From NCBI GenBank assembly GCA_016198045.1, contig JACQJI010000004.1, positions 1 to 19,202 on the forward strand: a DNA stretch of 19,202 nucleotides, in the 5' to 3' direction. Position numbers and translations under genes: made by a program. Shown piece after piece: positions 12,459-19,202 of the stretch; position 1 is the first letter of the stretch; each line of letters starts with the position of its first letter. The notes under the pieces are model-generated. The model made no database searches, had not been told where the DNA came from, and saw nothing but the letters and a program-made list of their open reading frames with translations. The DNA comes from Candidatus Doudnabacteria bacterium (GTDB taxonomy: Bacteria > Patescibacteriota > Doudnabacteria > UBA920 > O2-02-FULL-48-8).

Positions 12459-12749
12459 TTATTTCTTAGTTTTATGCACTATCAGCTCGCCGGAGGCTGT
12501 AACCAGCTCACCCGTCAGCAAAGGCTGGAGGTTTTTGGCCACCCAGGCCTCGGCCATGCTGTTGCTCTGAACTGCCCACTCTTCTGATTCAAATAGGCTG
12601 ACGGAAGTAAATTCCCCCGGAGCAGTCTCCACCAAGTAATATGCCACGAAGCCAGGGCCGCGGCTAAGCATCGGCACGAAATTTTTTTCTACCAAGCCCA
12701 AAACCTCGTCGCGTTTGTCGGTTTTGTATTTTCTTATACTAGCAAACAT
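12459..12749 (-). CDS. antibiotic-biosynthesis-monooxygenase (ABM)-like small protein
   Basis: A 96-residue protein with the outline of the dimeric alpha-beta barrel ABM fold: first strand MFASIRKYKT, a helix DKRDEVLGLVEKNFVPMLS, the central GPGFVAYYLVETAPGEFTSV (two strands), FESEEWAVQSNSMAEAWV as second helix, and a last strand SGELIVHK. Family members act as small haem- or quinol-linked monooxygenases or have no known activity; nothing here identifies a substrate. ATG at 12749 is preferred over TTG at 12758. A palindromic element lies just upstream and a strong terminator just downstream. Confidence 0.8.
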   Translation of the reverse strand: MFASIRKYKTDKRDEVLGLVEKNFVPMLSRGPGFVAYYLVETAPGEFTSVSLFESEEWAVQSNSMAEAWVAKNLQPLLTGELVTASGELIVHKTKK

Positions 12750-12764
12750 TGGTTTCAAGAAATT

Positions 12765-12863
12765 AGACTGCTTCGGCCCCGCCGTTGGCGGGGCCTCGCA
12801 GATGCGTTAACGTTAGCGCATTTGCGAGGAGGTAAGAATTAGCTTGAGAAGACGAAGCAATCT
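12765..12863. repeat. palindromic intergenic element with two internal hairpins
   Basis: Outer stem AGACTGCTTCG (12765-12775) pairs with CGAAGCAATCT (12853-12863), one mismatch. Inside are GGCCCCGCC/GGCGGGGCC with a 3-nt loop (12775-12795) and CCTCGCA-ATGCG/CGCAT-TGCGAGG (12794-12829), whose top is itself palindromic (TAACGTTA). It lies between the stop of the secreted Ig-like protein and the ABM-like gene. No T tract makes it a typical terminator. Confidence 0.7.
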
Positions 12864-12868
12864 ATTAA

Positions 12869-14356
12869 TTAAGGCCTCAAGCGCGGGTCGTTGCTGTTCA
12901 TAAGCGGCAGAATCGGACGAGCCAAATCCCATGAGTTAGCCGCTACCACCATATTATCACTTCCGCCATTGTTGCGAAAAATTTCGTAGTGCGAGACTGG
13001 AATTAAGCCGTCCTGATGGGCAAAATAGATCGTGTTGCCGCTTTTGACCCAGCTCCCCCAGGGGTGGGTGACGCTCGCGTTGGTTATGACATAGCCGGAA
13101 TTAGTCAGGCTTGCCGTGGAAGCATTAATTACATTAGAAGTCTTGTACCCCAGTCCCAAGAAAGCTGACATATTGGCAAACCCGCTTTTCTGGTTTTTGT
13201 AAGTAATCCAGACAGTACCACCATCGTTGATCAGCGTACCGTTATTATAGATCAAGCCGCCCAAAACCGATCCGGCGGTCTGCAAAGTGAAAGTTTGAAA
13301 AGCAGTCCGACTCAAAGCATCCTGGACTCTGACGGTAAAAGTAAAGCTGCCCGCTGTGGAAGGGGTGCCGCTGATCAAACCGCTGCTACTAAGAGTAGTG
13401 CCGGAAGGCAGGCTGCCGGAATTGATGGAGAAGCTAAACGGCGGATTGCCGGAAACCAACAGCTGGGCAGAATAGAAATTGCCGACTGGCGCTGGATTAA
13501 GGGCGGTAGTTATGAAATAAAGATTCCCTGTGCCACTACTACCCACATTGACAAACGCGGAAGCGCAAGGGCTGGCGTTGGAAGAACAAACAGACACGGT
13601 CGAGGCTCCGACTGCAGAACCGTAAAGGTTTAAGCTACTGCCAAAAACATACACGGAAACAGCGCTGGGATTAGTGTTGCTTCCAAGGTAAAATGGACCA
13701 CTGCCAAAAATCCCGACACTGGCTGACTGCCCGACGGCGAGCGAAACATTGGTCTGGCCGAGTGTCACTGGATTAACCCTTGGGTTAACTGTAATTCCTA
13801 CGCTTCCGCAAACCGAGGAATTTTGGGCGCAAATCGTGACATTGGTAAATCCCGCATTAAGTCCGCTGACAAACAAAGTGGTGGAAGAAAGACTGACTGA
13901 AGCAATCGAAGAATTGGAATTGGCCGAAACGTACAGGCTCTGCCCGGTGGAATTAAACACGCTGACACTGGAATTGGATCCGGCATTGAGAGTCAGGCTG
14001 CTGGGACTAAAGCTGATGGAGCCCACAAACCCACCGCCAACAGTCACGTTGATTTCAGCGCAGTGCAGATCAGAAGTGCAGATGCGAATGACCGCAGTTC
14101 CGCTGTTTTGGCCCGTCAGGTTTAAAATCGCGCCATTCATAGAAGCAGACACGACCATAGTATTGGAAATATAAAACACGTTGACTGCGGAACTACTCGG
14201 AGGATAACTAGTGATACTAGTACTTTGGCCGGAAGAGAGAAATACGCTGGTTTGGCTGACCGGAAGGCTGCCAAAACTGCCATCATGACTGCCCAAAACC
14301 AAGCTGGGAAACAGCCCCAAAACCGCGATAATTAGCAATATTGTCCGTTTTTTCAT
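12869..14356 (-). CDS. secreted surface protein with tandem Ig-like domains
   Basis: A 495-residue exported protein, very rich in Ser, Asn, Thr, Gly and Val. Signal peptide 1-22 (MKKRTILLIIAVLGLFPSLV). Three similar beta repeats follow at about 30-107, 113-191 and 196-272. Each opens with a V/L-x-L-x2-G-x-S pattern and closes with a Cys-hairpin-Cys strand (RICTSDLHCAEI, TICAQNSSVCGSV, SVCSSNASPCASA). They resemble bacterial Ig-like (BIG2-type) domains. Residues 279-360 match the putative Ig (He_PIG) domain: PPFSFSINSGSLPSGTTLSS, GLISGTPSTAGSFTFTVRVQ. The last 120 residues form a separate domain (FLGLGYKTSNV, GSWVKSGNTIYFAHQDGLIP, HYEIFRNNGG) ending NDPRLRP. There is no sortase signal and no C-terminal helix. 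It probably serves cell-surface attachment. The gene lies alone between the helicase gene and a palindromic repeat. Confidence 0.88.
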   Translation of the reverse strand: MKKRTILLIIAVLGLFPSLVLGSHDGSFGSLPVSQTSVFLSSGQSTSITSYPPSSSAVNVFYISNTMVVSASMNGAILNLTGQNSGTAVIRICTSDLHCAEINVTVGGGFVGSISFSPSSLTLNAGSNSSVSVFNSTGQSLYVSANSNSSIASVSLSSTTLFVSGLNAGFTNVTICAQNSSVCGSVGITVNPRVNPVTLGQTNVSLAVGQSASVGIFGSGPFYLGSNTNPSAVSVYVFGSSLNLYGSAVGASTVSVCSSNASPCASAFVNVGSSGTGNLYFITTALNPAPVGNFYSAQLLVSGNPPFSFSINSGSLPSGTTLSSSGLISGTPSTAGSFTFTVRVQDALSRTAFQTFTLQTAGSVLGGLIYNNGTLINDGGTVWITYKNQKSGFANMSAFLGLGYKTSNVINASTASLTNSGYVITNASVTHPWGSWVKSGNTIYFAHQDGLIPVSHYEIFRNNGGSDNMVVAANSWDLARPILPLMNSNDPRLRP

Positions 14357-14424
14357 GGAATCTTTAGGTTAATGTTAACACAACAGTTTAGACGAAAATG
14401 CCGGCTTTGGCAAGTAAGGTTTTT

Positions 14425-15744
14425 TTAATATCTTTTGAGGAAATAGCCTGAGGGTTTGGCGCTGCCTCTGAAGCCATGTTCTGGCCGGCGGCGGAAACCA
14501 GACCTCGGCTTGCGTCTATAGATTGGCTTGCCAGGTACCGATAAACTGGTACCTGGCTTGCGGAAATTTGAAAAAGGTCTTTTTTGCTCCGTAAATTTCG
14601 TCTGAGGCATGTGCGACACTTGAGCTTTTGAGACCTTCAGCGGCTTGCGGATCAGGCGCTCGATGTTTCTTATCTCCCTTTGCTGGTCAGGTTGCGCGAA
14701 TGAAATCGCGTGGCCGGCGCGTCCGGCCCGGGCAGTGCGGCCAATCCTGTGGATGTAATCATCGGCGGTGGCCGGCAAATCATAATTGATCACCAATTCA
14801 ATTCCGGTCACGTCTATGCCGCGCGCGGCAATGTCTGTGGCCACGAGCACGCGGTATCTGCCGATTTTGAATCCTTCCAATGCTTCAATCCTTTGATTCA
14901 ATGACCGGTTGGAATGAATCTCAGCCGCAGTATGGCCCATGGCGCGAATGCTGCTGGTGACTTTGCGGGCTCCGTGTTTGGTGCGGCAAAAAATCAGGAC
15001 ACTGCCTTTATATTCGGACAAAACCGTGCGGAGCAATCCTAACTTCTGCCCTCGGTCCACGAAAAACACTTCTTGGGTGACCGTATTCACCGCTGATCCG
15101 GGAGGGGCGACTTCCACGCGCAGCGGCAGAGACAAGTAAGAATTGGCGATTTTGACGATTTCATTCGGCATGGTGGCGGAGAAAAGCATGGTTTGCCGAT
15201 CAACAGGCACCCGCTGCAAGATTTTTTTGATCTGCGGCTCAAAGCCCATGTCCAGCATTCTGTCAGCTTCGTCCAACACCAAAATTCCAACCTTGGAAAG
15301 TTCTACGGTTTTATTTTCCAAATGGTCAATCAGACGCCCCGGAGTGGCAACGATAATGTGGGGCTTTTGCCTAAGCTGTCGAAGCTGCCGGGCCATAGCT
15401 TCGCCCCCGATCAAAATAGCAGTCTTAAGCCCCAGGGTTGCTCCGATCTTTCGCAGCGTCTCATCAACTTGCAACGCCAACTCACGAGTGGGTAAAATAA
15501 CCAGCCCTTTCATGGCTCCCTTACTCTGGGCTAAGCGCTGAATCATGGGAACCCCGAATGCCAAAGTTTTGCCAGTGCCAGTTTGCGCAATACCCATCAG
15601 ATCCTTGCCCTCGACGGCAATGGGTATCGATTGCTCTTGGATTGGGGTGGGGTGGATAAATTTGTTTTGCGCCAAAATCTCAAGCAACCGAGGCGCTATC
15701 CCCAAGTTATTAAACAATTTTTGGGAATCAACAGATGTGGTCAT
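14425..15744 (-). CDS. DEAD-box ATP-dependent RNA helicase
   Basis: RNA helicase of the RhlE/DeaD/CshA type, unwinding short RNA duplexes in ribosome assembly or RNA decay. Over 439 residues all motifs are intact: Q motif with PTPIQ at 32-36, AQTGTGKT at 53-60, PTRELA at 85-90, TPGR at 124-127, DEAD at 148-151, SAT at 169-171, IFCRTK at 241-246, ATDIAARGID at 292-301 and HRIGRTARAG at 322-331. The tail from about 385 is basic and rich in R, K, P, G and F (FRRRPEHGFRG), as in RhlE-like proteins that bind RNA nonspecifically. ATG 15744 lies 8 nt after an extended TATAAT box, so the mRNA should be leaderless. No RNA-recognition motif domain is present, which argues against DbpA or DeaD proper. 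Confidence 0.96.
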   Translation of the reverse strand: MTTSVDSQKLFNNLGIAPRLLEILAQNKFIHPTPIQEQSIPIAVEGKDLMGIAQTGTGKTLAFGVPMIQRLAQSKGAMKGLVILPTRELALQVDETLRKIGATLGLKTAILIGGEAMARQLRQLRQKPHIIVATPGRLIDHLENKTVELSKVGILVLDEADRMLDMGFEPQIKKILQRVPVDRQTMLFSATMPNEIVKIANSYLSLPLRVEVAPPGSAVNTVTQEVFFVDRGQKLGLLRTVLSEYKGSVLIFCRTKHGARKVTSSIRAMGHTAAEIHSNRSLNQRIEALEGFKIGRYRVLVATDIAARGIDVTGIELVINYDLPATADDYIHRIGRTARAGRAGHAISFAQPDQQREIRNIERLIRKPLKVSKAQVSHMPQTKFTEQKRPFSNFRKPGTSLSVPGKPIYRRKPRSGFRRRPEHGFRGSAKPSGYFLKRY

Positions 15745-15751
15745 TTCTTAG

Positions 15752-15780
15752 ATTATAACAGCAAACAATCCAAACTATAA
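15752..15780 (-). promoter_or_regulatory. promoter of the DEAD-box helicase gene
   Basis: On the minus strand, a consensus TATAAT (15757-15752) with TG one base upstream (TGTTATAAT). A weak -35 TTATAG (15780-15775) stands at 17 nt. The ATG is 8 nt after the -10 box. Confidence 0.6.
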
Positions 15781-15794
15781 ATCGTTCATTAGGC

Positions 15795-15823
15795 TTGCCT
15801 TGACAGGATCCGACTGCTAAAAT
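15795..15823 (+). promoter_or_regulatory. promoter of the 516-aa membrane protein gene
   Basis: TTGCCT (15795-15800), a 17-nt spacer and TAAAAT (15818-15823). The GTG start at 15830 begins 7 nt after the -10 box, so the transcript would start on the codon itself. The nearby TTGACA (15800-15805) is at the wrong distance from TAAAAT. Confidence 0.55.
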
Positions 15824-15829
15824 TAACTG

Positions 15830-17380
15830 GTGCAAGAACTAATAAATTACATCAAATCCGAACGGGCCAAAGGCACAGGCGATGCGGACATCATCGCGGC
15901 TTTGAAATCCGCTGGCTGGGACGGAAACTCGGTTACCGCGGCCATGCAGGAGCAACCCCCTGCTTCCCCAGTCGCTGAACCAGTCGCTGCTGAACCCAAA
16001 TGGCAAACGTTTCTGAAAAACAATAAAAAATACATCGGAGCCGCAGCCGGTGTCATCATTCTCATCGCGGTGGGCTTTCAGGCCTATTCTTTTTTTGTCA
16101 GCAACCCCGAAAAAGTTTGGGCTGATTCGGTAGAAAAAATGGGAAAGATCAAGTCTGTGAAATTTAAAGTCGAGGGATCTTTTGCCGAACAGCCGCCGCA
16201 AAACTCCAAGAATGATTTCAGTCAATTTTTCGGGCAAGGGGGCGAGCTTAAACTTTCGGCCACAGGCCAAGGCTCCATGATCATCAAAAAAGATGCCTCG
16301 GATGCTGACTACGACATGACTTCAACTTTGACCGTGAAGTTTGGCACGATTACCGTGAGCTTCGACTTCGAAAGCCGCAAGCTGGGCGATAGCGTGTATT
16401 ACAAAATCGAAGGCAATCCGCTGTTGTCTCTGCTGGGGGGGTTGGGAGAAGGAACGAATGAAACCGAACCGGCCCAGTGGCTTAAGATAAACCTCAAACA
16501 AGATTACGGCGAGGACTTTGCCCTGACCGATATTCAGAAAGCCCAAGCGCTGGACGCGTTCAACAAAGCCAAAGTCATGAAGCCGATCAAACTTTTGGGA
16601 ACCGAAGACATCAATAGCAAGTCCACTTGGCACTACTCGGCAGAGTTAGATAAAAATGAACTGAAAAATTATCTCAAAGAGCTGGAAAAAATATTTTCGG
16701 ACGAGGGCGACAACAGCGTTGATCTAAAAAACATTGAAACCATAATTGAAAAGCTGGAATTCAAGAAGCTGGAAGTTTGGATCGGCAGATCCGACCATCT
16801 TATTTATCAAATTTTGATCGAGACCAATGCTCCGTCCGTGTTCTCTGGCTCCATGAATTCCGCCACTGCCAAAGCCAGAGATGCCAAGCGGATGGCTGAC
16901 GTCCAGCAAATTCGCACAGCATTGGAGTTGTTCTATAACGAAAATGGCCGCTACCCTGCGGCAGAAAACGGCCAAGTTTCTCCGAATGACGGTCAAAACA
17001 ATTCCAAATTTTCTAATATTCTTGCTATTTATCCTGCCACCCCAACCCCACCTGACGGCGGTTGCAGTGAAAATAACAATAAATACATTTATGAACAAAT
17101 AGACGGCGGCAAAAGCTATAGCCTGACTTATTGTCTCGGCTTTGACTATAAAGATTACAAAGCCGGCGTTGTGCAGCTTACTCCCAATGGCTCAACCACA
17201 ATTCAACCGACTAGCTCCGGCATTGCCAATATGTTTGACCAGATTCCTTTTGACGCTACTTTTCGAATCAAACTAAACCTTTCGGACTTCAATTCCGACA
17301 TCAGAATTGAAGAGCCTCAAAGCGTGCGCGACGTCAATCTTCCGAGTCCCACGGATGATCTACCCCGGGGTTTACAATAA
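15830..17380 (+). CDS. membrane-anchored protein with a pilin-like domain inserted in a lipoprotein-like beta domain
   Basis: A 516-residue protein. Residues 1-40 form a small helical domain (ELINYIKSERAKGTGDADII, then ALKSAGWDG) of the kind found at the N terminus of many Patescibacterial membrane proteins. A Pro-rich link and a single membrane helix follow (about 68-90, YIGAAAGVIILIAVGFQAYS). Residues 95-335 form an extracellular alpha/beta domain (VKFKVEGSF, SMIIKK, YYKIEGNPL, WLKINLKQDYG, WHYSAELDKNEL) whose layout recalls LppX/LolA-like folds. At 346-450 it switches to a pseudopilin head: ARDAKRMADVQQIRTALELF, then YNENGRYPA and a Cys pair (412, 435). After that a strand FRIKLNLSDFNSDIRIEEP (478-496) seems to finish the first domain. 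GTG 15830 is supported by a promoter 7 nt upstream. I infer the insertion from the order of motifs; function is unknown. Confidence 0.85.
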   Translation: MQELINYIKSERAKGTGDADIIAALKSAGWDGNSVTAAMQEQPPASPVAEPVAAEPKWQTFLKNNKKYIGAAAGVIILIAVGFQAYSFFVSNPEKVWADSVEKMGKIKSVKFKVEGSFAEQPPQNSKNDFSQFFGQGGELKLSATGQGSMIIKKDASDADYDMTSTLTVKFGTITVSFDFESRKLGDSVYYKIEGNPLLSLLGGLGEGTNETEPAQWLKINLKQDYGEDFALTDIQKAQALDAFNKAKVMKPIKLLGTEDINSKSTWHYSAELDKNELKNYLKELEKIFSDEGDNSVDLKNIETIIEKLEFKKLEVWIGRSDHLIYQILIETNAPSVFSGSMNSATAKARDAKRMADVQQIRTALELFYNENGRYPAAENGQVSPNDGQNNSKFSNILAIYPATPTPPDGGCSENNNKYIYEQIDGGKSYSLTYCLGFDYKDYKAGVVQLTPNGSTTIQPTSSGIANMFDQIPFDATFRIKLNLSDFNSDIRIEEPQSVRDVNLPSPTDDLPRGLQ

Positions 17381-17383
17381 GCT

Positions 17384-18160
17384 TCAAGTATTTTTCCGAT
17401 AAAGATACACAGACAAAGGCACAAACACCAGGAAAATCCCGGCCAGCCAAAGCATTGCAAACCATAAGTCATTGGTCAGTTTTCCCTGCAGTGCCAAGGC
17501 CCTAACCGCATCCACCGCCAAAGTAATCGGGCTGACTCCGGCTGCGGCTTTCAACATCTTGGGCATAGTTTCGATTGGCACAAACAACGAGCTGGCAAAC
17601 ATCAGCGGGAACACCCAAATGAAACCGGCGACCTGGGCGGTCTCGGTATTTTTGACTGCCAAGCCAATGGCTGCGGCAATCCAAGAAAAGGCAAATCCCA
17701 AAAACAAAGCTATTAAGAGCGACAGCACCGCAGTACCCACATTGCCGCCGAAACGAAATCCAATTAGGTAGCCGACGCCTGTCATCAGAATCAGCACAAA
17801 GGTATTGCGGATGGTATCGGCGATGATGCGGCCGGCCAGCACGGCTGAGCGCGCTATGGGCAGGGAACGAAACCGGTCAATCATGCCCTGCGATAAGTCA
17901 TCAGCCAAACCGACCCCGGTCATCATGGAACCAAAAATGGCGGTTTGAATAAAGATGCCAGGAATTAAAAAATTGATGTAATCAAACCCCGGCACCTTGA
18001 TCGCTCCCCCAAACACATAGGCAAACAACAACAAAAATATGACTGGTTGAATGGTGGAAAACACCACCAGCTGCGGCACCCTTAGATAACGCAGCAAATT
18101 GCGGTCACTGATGATGGTAATGTCGGAATAAGTTTGCTTAAACCTGTTTATTAGATTCAT
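17384..18160 (-). CDS. ABC-2 type exporter permease
   Basis: Membrane subunit of an ATP-driven exporter. At 258 residues with six hydrophobic segments (from about residue 30 VVFSTIQPVIFLLLFAYVFG to 230-250 AMLWLAGIFLVFVPLSVYL) it has the ABC-2 layout. The cytoplasmic loop LSQGMIDRFRSLPIARSAVL (about 89-108) is typical of the DrrB/NodJ group. The start overlaps the ATPase gene by 23 nt, so the two are translated together. It ends 3 nt from the stop of the convergent 516-aa gene, leaving no room for a separate terminator. The exported substrate cannot be told; drug and polysaccharide exporters share this form. Confidence 0.93.
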   Translation of the reverse strand: MNLINRFKQTYSDITIISDRNLLRYLRVPQLVVFSTIQPVIFLLLFAYVFGGAIKVPGFDYINFLIPGIFIQTAIFGSMMTGVGLADDLSQGMIDRFRSLPIARSAVLAGRIIADTIRNTFVLILMTGVGYLIGFRFGGNVGTAVLSLLIALFLGFAFSWIAAAIGLAVKNTETAQVAGFIWVFPLMFASSLFVPIETMPKMLKAAAGVSPITLAVDAVRALALQGKLTNDLWFAMLWLAGIFLVFVPLSVYLYRKNT

Positions 18161-19103
18161 ATGGTTGCTTGGTTAGGGCCAGAAAGACATCATCCAAAGT
18201 CGGGCGGTGATGGAGAAAATCCTCCAATTCAATCTGATGAGCGTCAAGTCTACGCACGATTTCAGCAAGCACTGAACCGCCATTGGCAACTGACAGCTTA
18301 ACCCAGCCGTTGTCAAAATCGATCTTGGGCTGATCCACTCCAAACTGCGAGATAAGCTCCGCAGCTTCGCCCAGACGCGATTTATCCTTAATGCTTAGCT
18401 CAATCACATCGCCGCCAACTTGATCCTTCAGCTCATCCGGCGTTCCTGAAGCAATAATTCTGCCGTGGTTGATGACTGTAATTTGGTCGGCCAAGCGGTC
18501 AGCCTCGTCCAGATACTGAGTGGTCAGAAGCACTGTGGTTCCCAAAGCCACCAGCCGTTTGATGACATCCCAAAGTTCAATTCGACCAGTAGGATCAAGT
18601 CCGCTGCTCGGTTCATCCAAAAACAAAACCGGAGGTGAGGCCACCAAACTTAAAGCCAAATCCAGCCTGCGGCGCATCCCGCCCGAGTACGTCTTGGCCA
18701 ACCGGTTACCAGCTTCAGTCAAGTCAAATTGGGCAAACAGCTCACGCGCCCGGTCTTTGGCTTGCTGTGTTCCTAGGTGATAAAGCTTGCCGATAAGCTC
18801 CAGATTTTCCAACCCGGTGAGATTCCCATCCACGGTCACAGATTGCCCTGCCAAACCAAAAAATGAGCGAAGCGTATCTGCTTGCCCAACCACGTCCATG
18901 CCCAAGACTTTAGCTTGTCCGGCATCAGGCTTAAGCAAGGTGGTCAAAATCCGAACCAGTGTAGTTTTGCCAGCGCCATTGGGACCCAGCAAACCCAAAA
19001 TTGTCCCGCGCGAAACCTCAAGGTCGATCCCGTCCAAAGCCACGACCTCTCCAAACGATTTTCGCAGCTCCCTAACTTCAATTGCGTTTTCGTTATTGCT
19101 CAT
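18138..19103 (-). CDS. ABC exporter ATP-binding protein, DrrA type
   Basis: ATPase subunit that powers the ABC-2 permease encoded next. In 321 residues: Walker A GPNGAGKTT at 40-48, Q-loop at Q87 (LAGQS), signature YSGGMRRRLDLA at 139-150, Walker B VLFLDEPSSGLDP at 159-171 and switch-region LTTQYLDEAD near 195. The rest (about 215-321) is the C-terminal domain of DrrA-like proteins, ending with HRPTLDDVFLALT, which matches the family's PTLDDVFLxLTG motif closely. The usual H-loop His is Q in TTQYLDEAD, as is common in this subfamily. No good Shine-Dalgarno site precedes ATG 19103, and no convincing promoter was resolved in the A+T-rich DNA upstream. Confidence 0.95.
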   Translation of the reverse strand: MSNNENAIEVRELRKSFGEVVALDGIDLEVSRGTILGLLGPNGAGKTTLVRILTTLLKPDAGQAKVLGMDVVGQADTLRSFFGLAGQSVTVDGNLTGLENLELIGKLYHLGTQQAKDRARELFAQFDLTEAGNRLAKTYSGGMRRRLDLALSLVASPPVLFLDEPSSGLDPTGRIELWDVIKRLVALGTTVLLTTQYLDEADRLADQITVINHGRIIASGTPDELKDQVGGDVIELSIKDKSRLGEAAELISQFGVDQPKIDFDNGWVKLSVANGGSVLAEIVRRLDAHQIELEDFLHHRPTLDDVFLALTKQPYESNKQV

Positions 19104-19154
19104 AAGCCAAGTAGTTTAGCATATAATTGGAATAATTGAAAGAGCCCTTAAATC

Positions 19155-19183
19155 TTGATAAAATAACGAAAGATCGATATAAT
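19155..19183 (+). promoter_or_regulatory. strong promoter pointing out of the window
   Basis: TTGATA (19155-19160), a 17-nt spacer and a consensus TATAAT (19178-19183). Transcription would begin near 19190, so a plus-strand gene or RNA is expected just beyond the right edge. Confidence 0.65.
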
Positions 19184-19202
19184 ATGCTTTCTGCCTCTGT
19201 AG

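Noticed and set aside
1..19202. CRISPR arrays, tRNA and rRNA genes, insertion-sequence transposases, prophage genes
   Set aside because: No spaced direct repeats, cloverleaf with CCA-type stem, rRNA-like stretch, transposase motif or phage structural gene was seen. The one recombinase has Xer-type spacing and no phage context.

Overview
The window looks like chromosomal DNA of a Candidate Phyla Radiation (Patescibacteria) bacterium, probably of the Parcubacteria or Doudnabacteria type. This is inferred from gene content and style, not from a marker tree. The signs are: a pseudopilin helix of the kind common in these genomes (ARDAKRMADVQQ followed by ELFYNENGRYP); a secreted Ig-like protein ending in NDPRLRP; many housekeeping genes whose ATG or GTG lies about 7-9 nt after a -10 box, so their mRNAs should be leaderless or nearly so; and very compact spacing. 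TGA is used as an ordinary stop, so a UGA-recoding lineage is unlikely.

Layout. 1-770: rpsO preceded by a small coiled-coil protein (minus strand). 770-3,950: a patch of unrecognised genes around a XerC/D-type recombinase, comprising a 275-aa protein, an 89-aa protein and a membrane protein with an Sm-like tail. 3,942-6,293: one reading frame joining glucose-6-phosphate dehydrogenase to 6-phosphogluconate dehydrogenase. 6,404-9,319 (plus strand): a stand-alone LigD-type primase-polymerase; a non-coding segment that folds as a three-way junction; a ribbon-helix-helix/nucleotidyltransferase fusion; a PfkB sugar kinase. 9,424-12,749 (minus strand): a compact run msrB, cupredoxin-like protein, DUF456 protein, inositol-phosphatase-family protein, preceded by msrA and an ABM-like small protein. 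12,869-14,356: a secreted protein with repeated Ig-like domains. 14,425-17,380: a DEAD-box helicase divergent from a membrane-anchored protein carrying an inserted pilin-like domain. 17,384-19,103: a two-gene ABC exporter. The last 50 bases hold a strong promoter for a gene beyond the edge.

Two expression styles are mixed. Most genes have near-leaderless promoters or tight operon coupling and lack a good Shine-Dalgarno site. Four genes (275 aa, 89 aa, 153 aa, PfkB kinase) look different: visibly G+C-richer codons, a strong (A)AGGAGG site 5-6 nt before ATG, and a private intrinsic terminator. They look like self-contained cassettes set into the genome, and they are the most system-like signal here.

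Three intergenic segments of about 100 bp (7251-7346, 11657-11760, 12765-12863) can each be folded as an outer stem enclosing two hairpins, though they share no obvious sequence. No tRNA, rRNA, CRISPR array, transposase gene or replication origin was seen.
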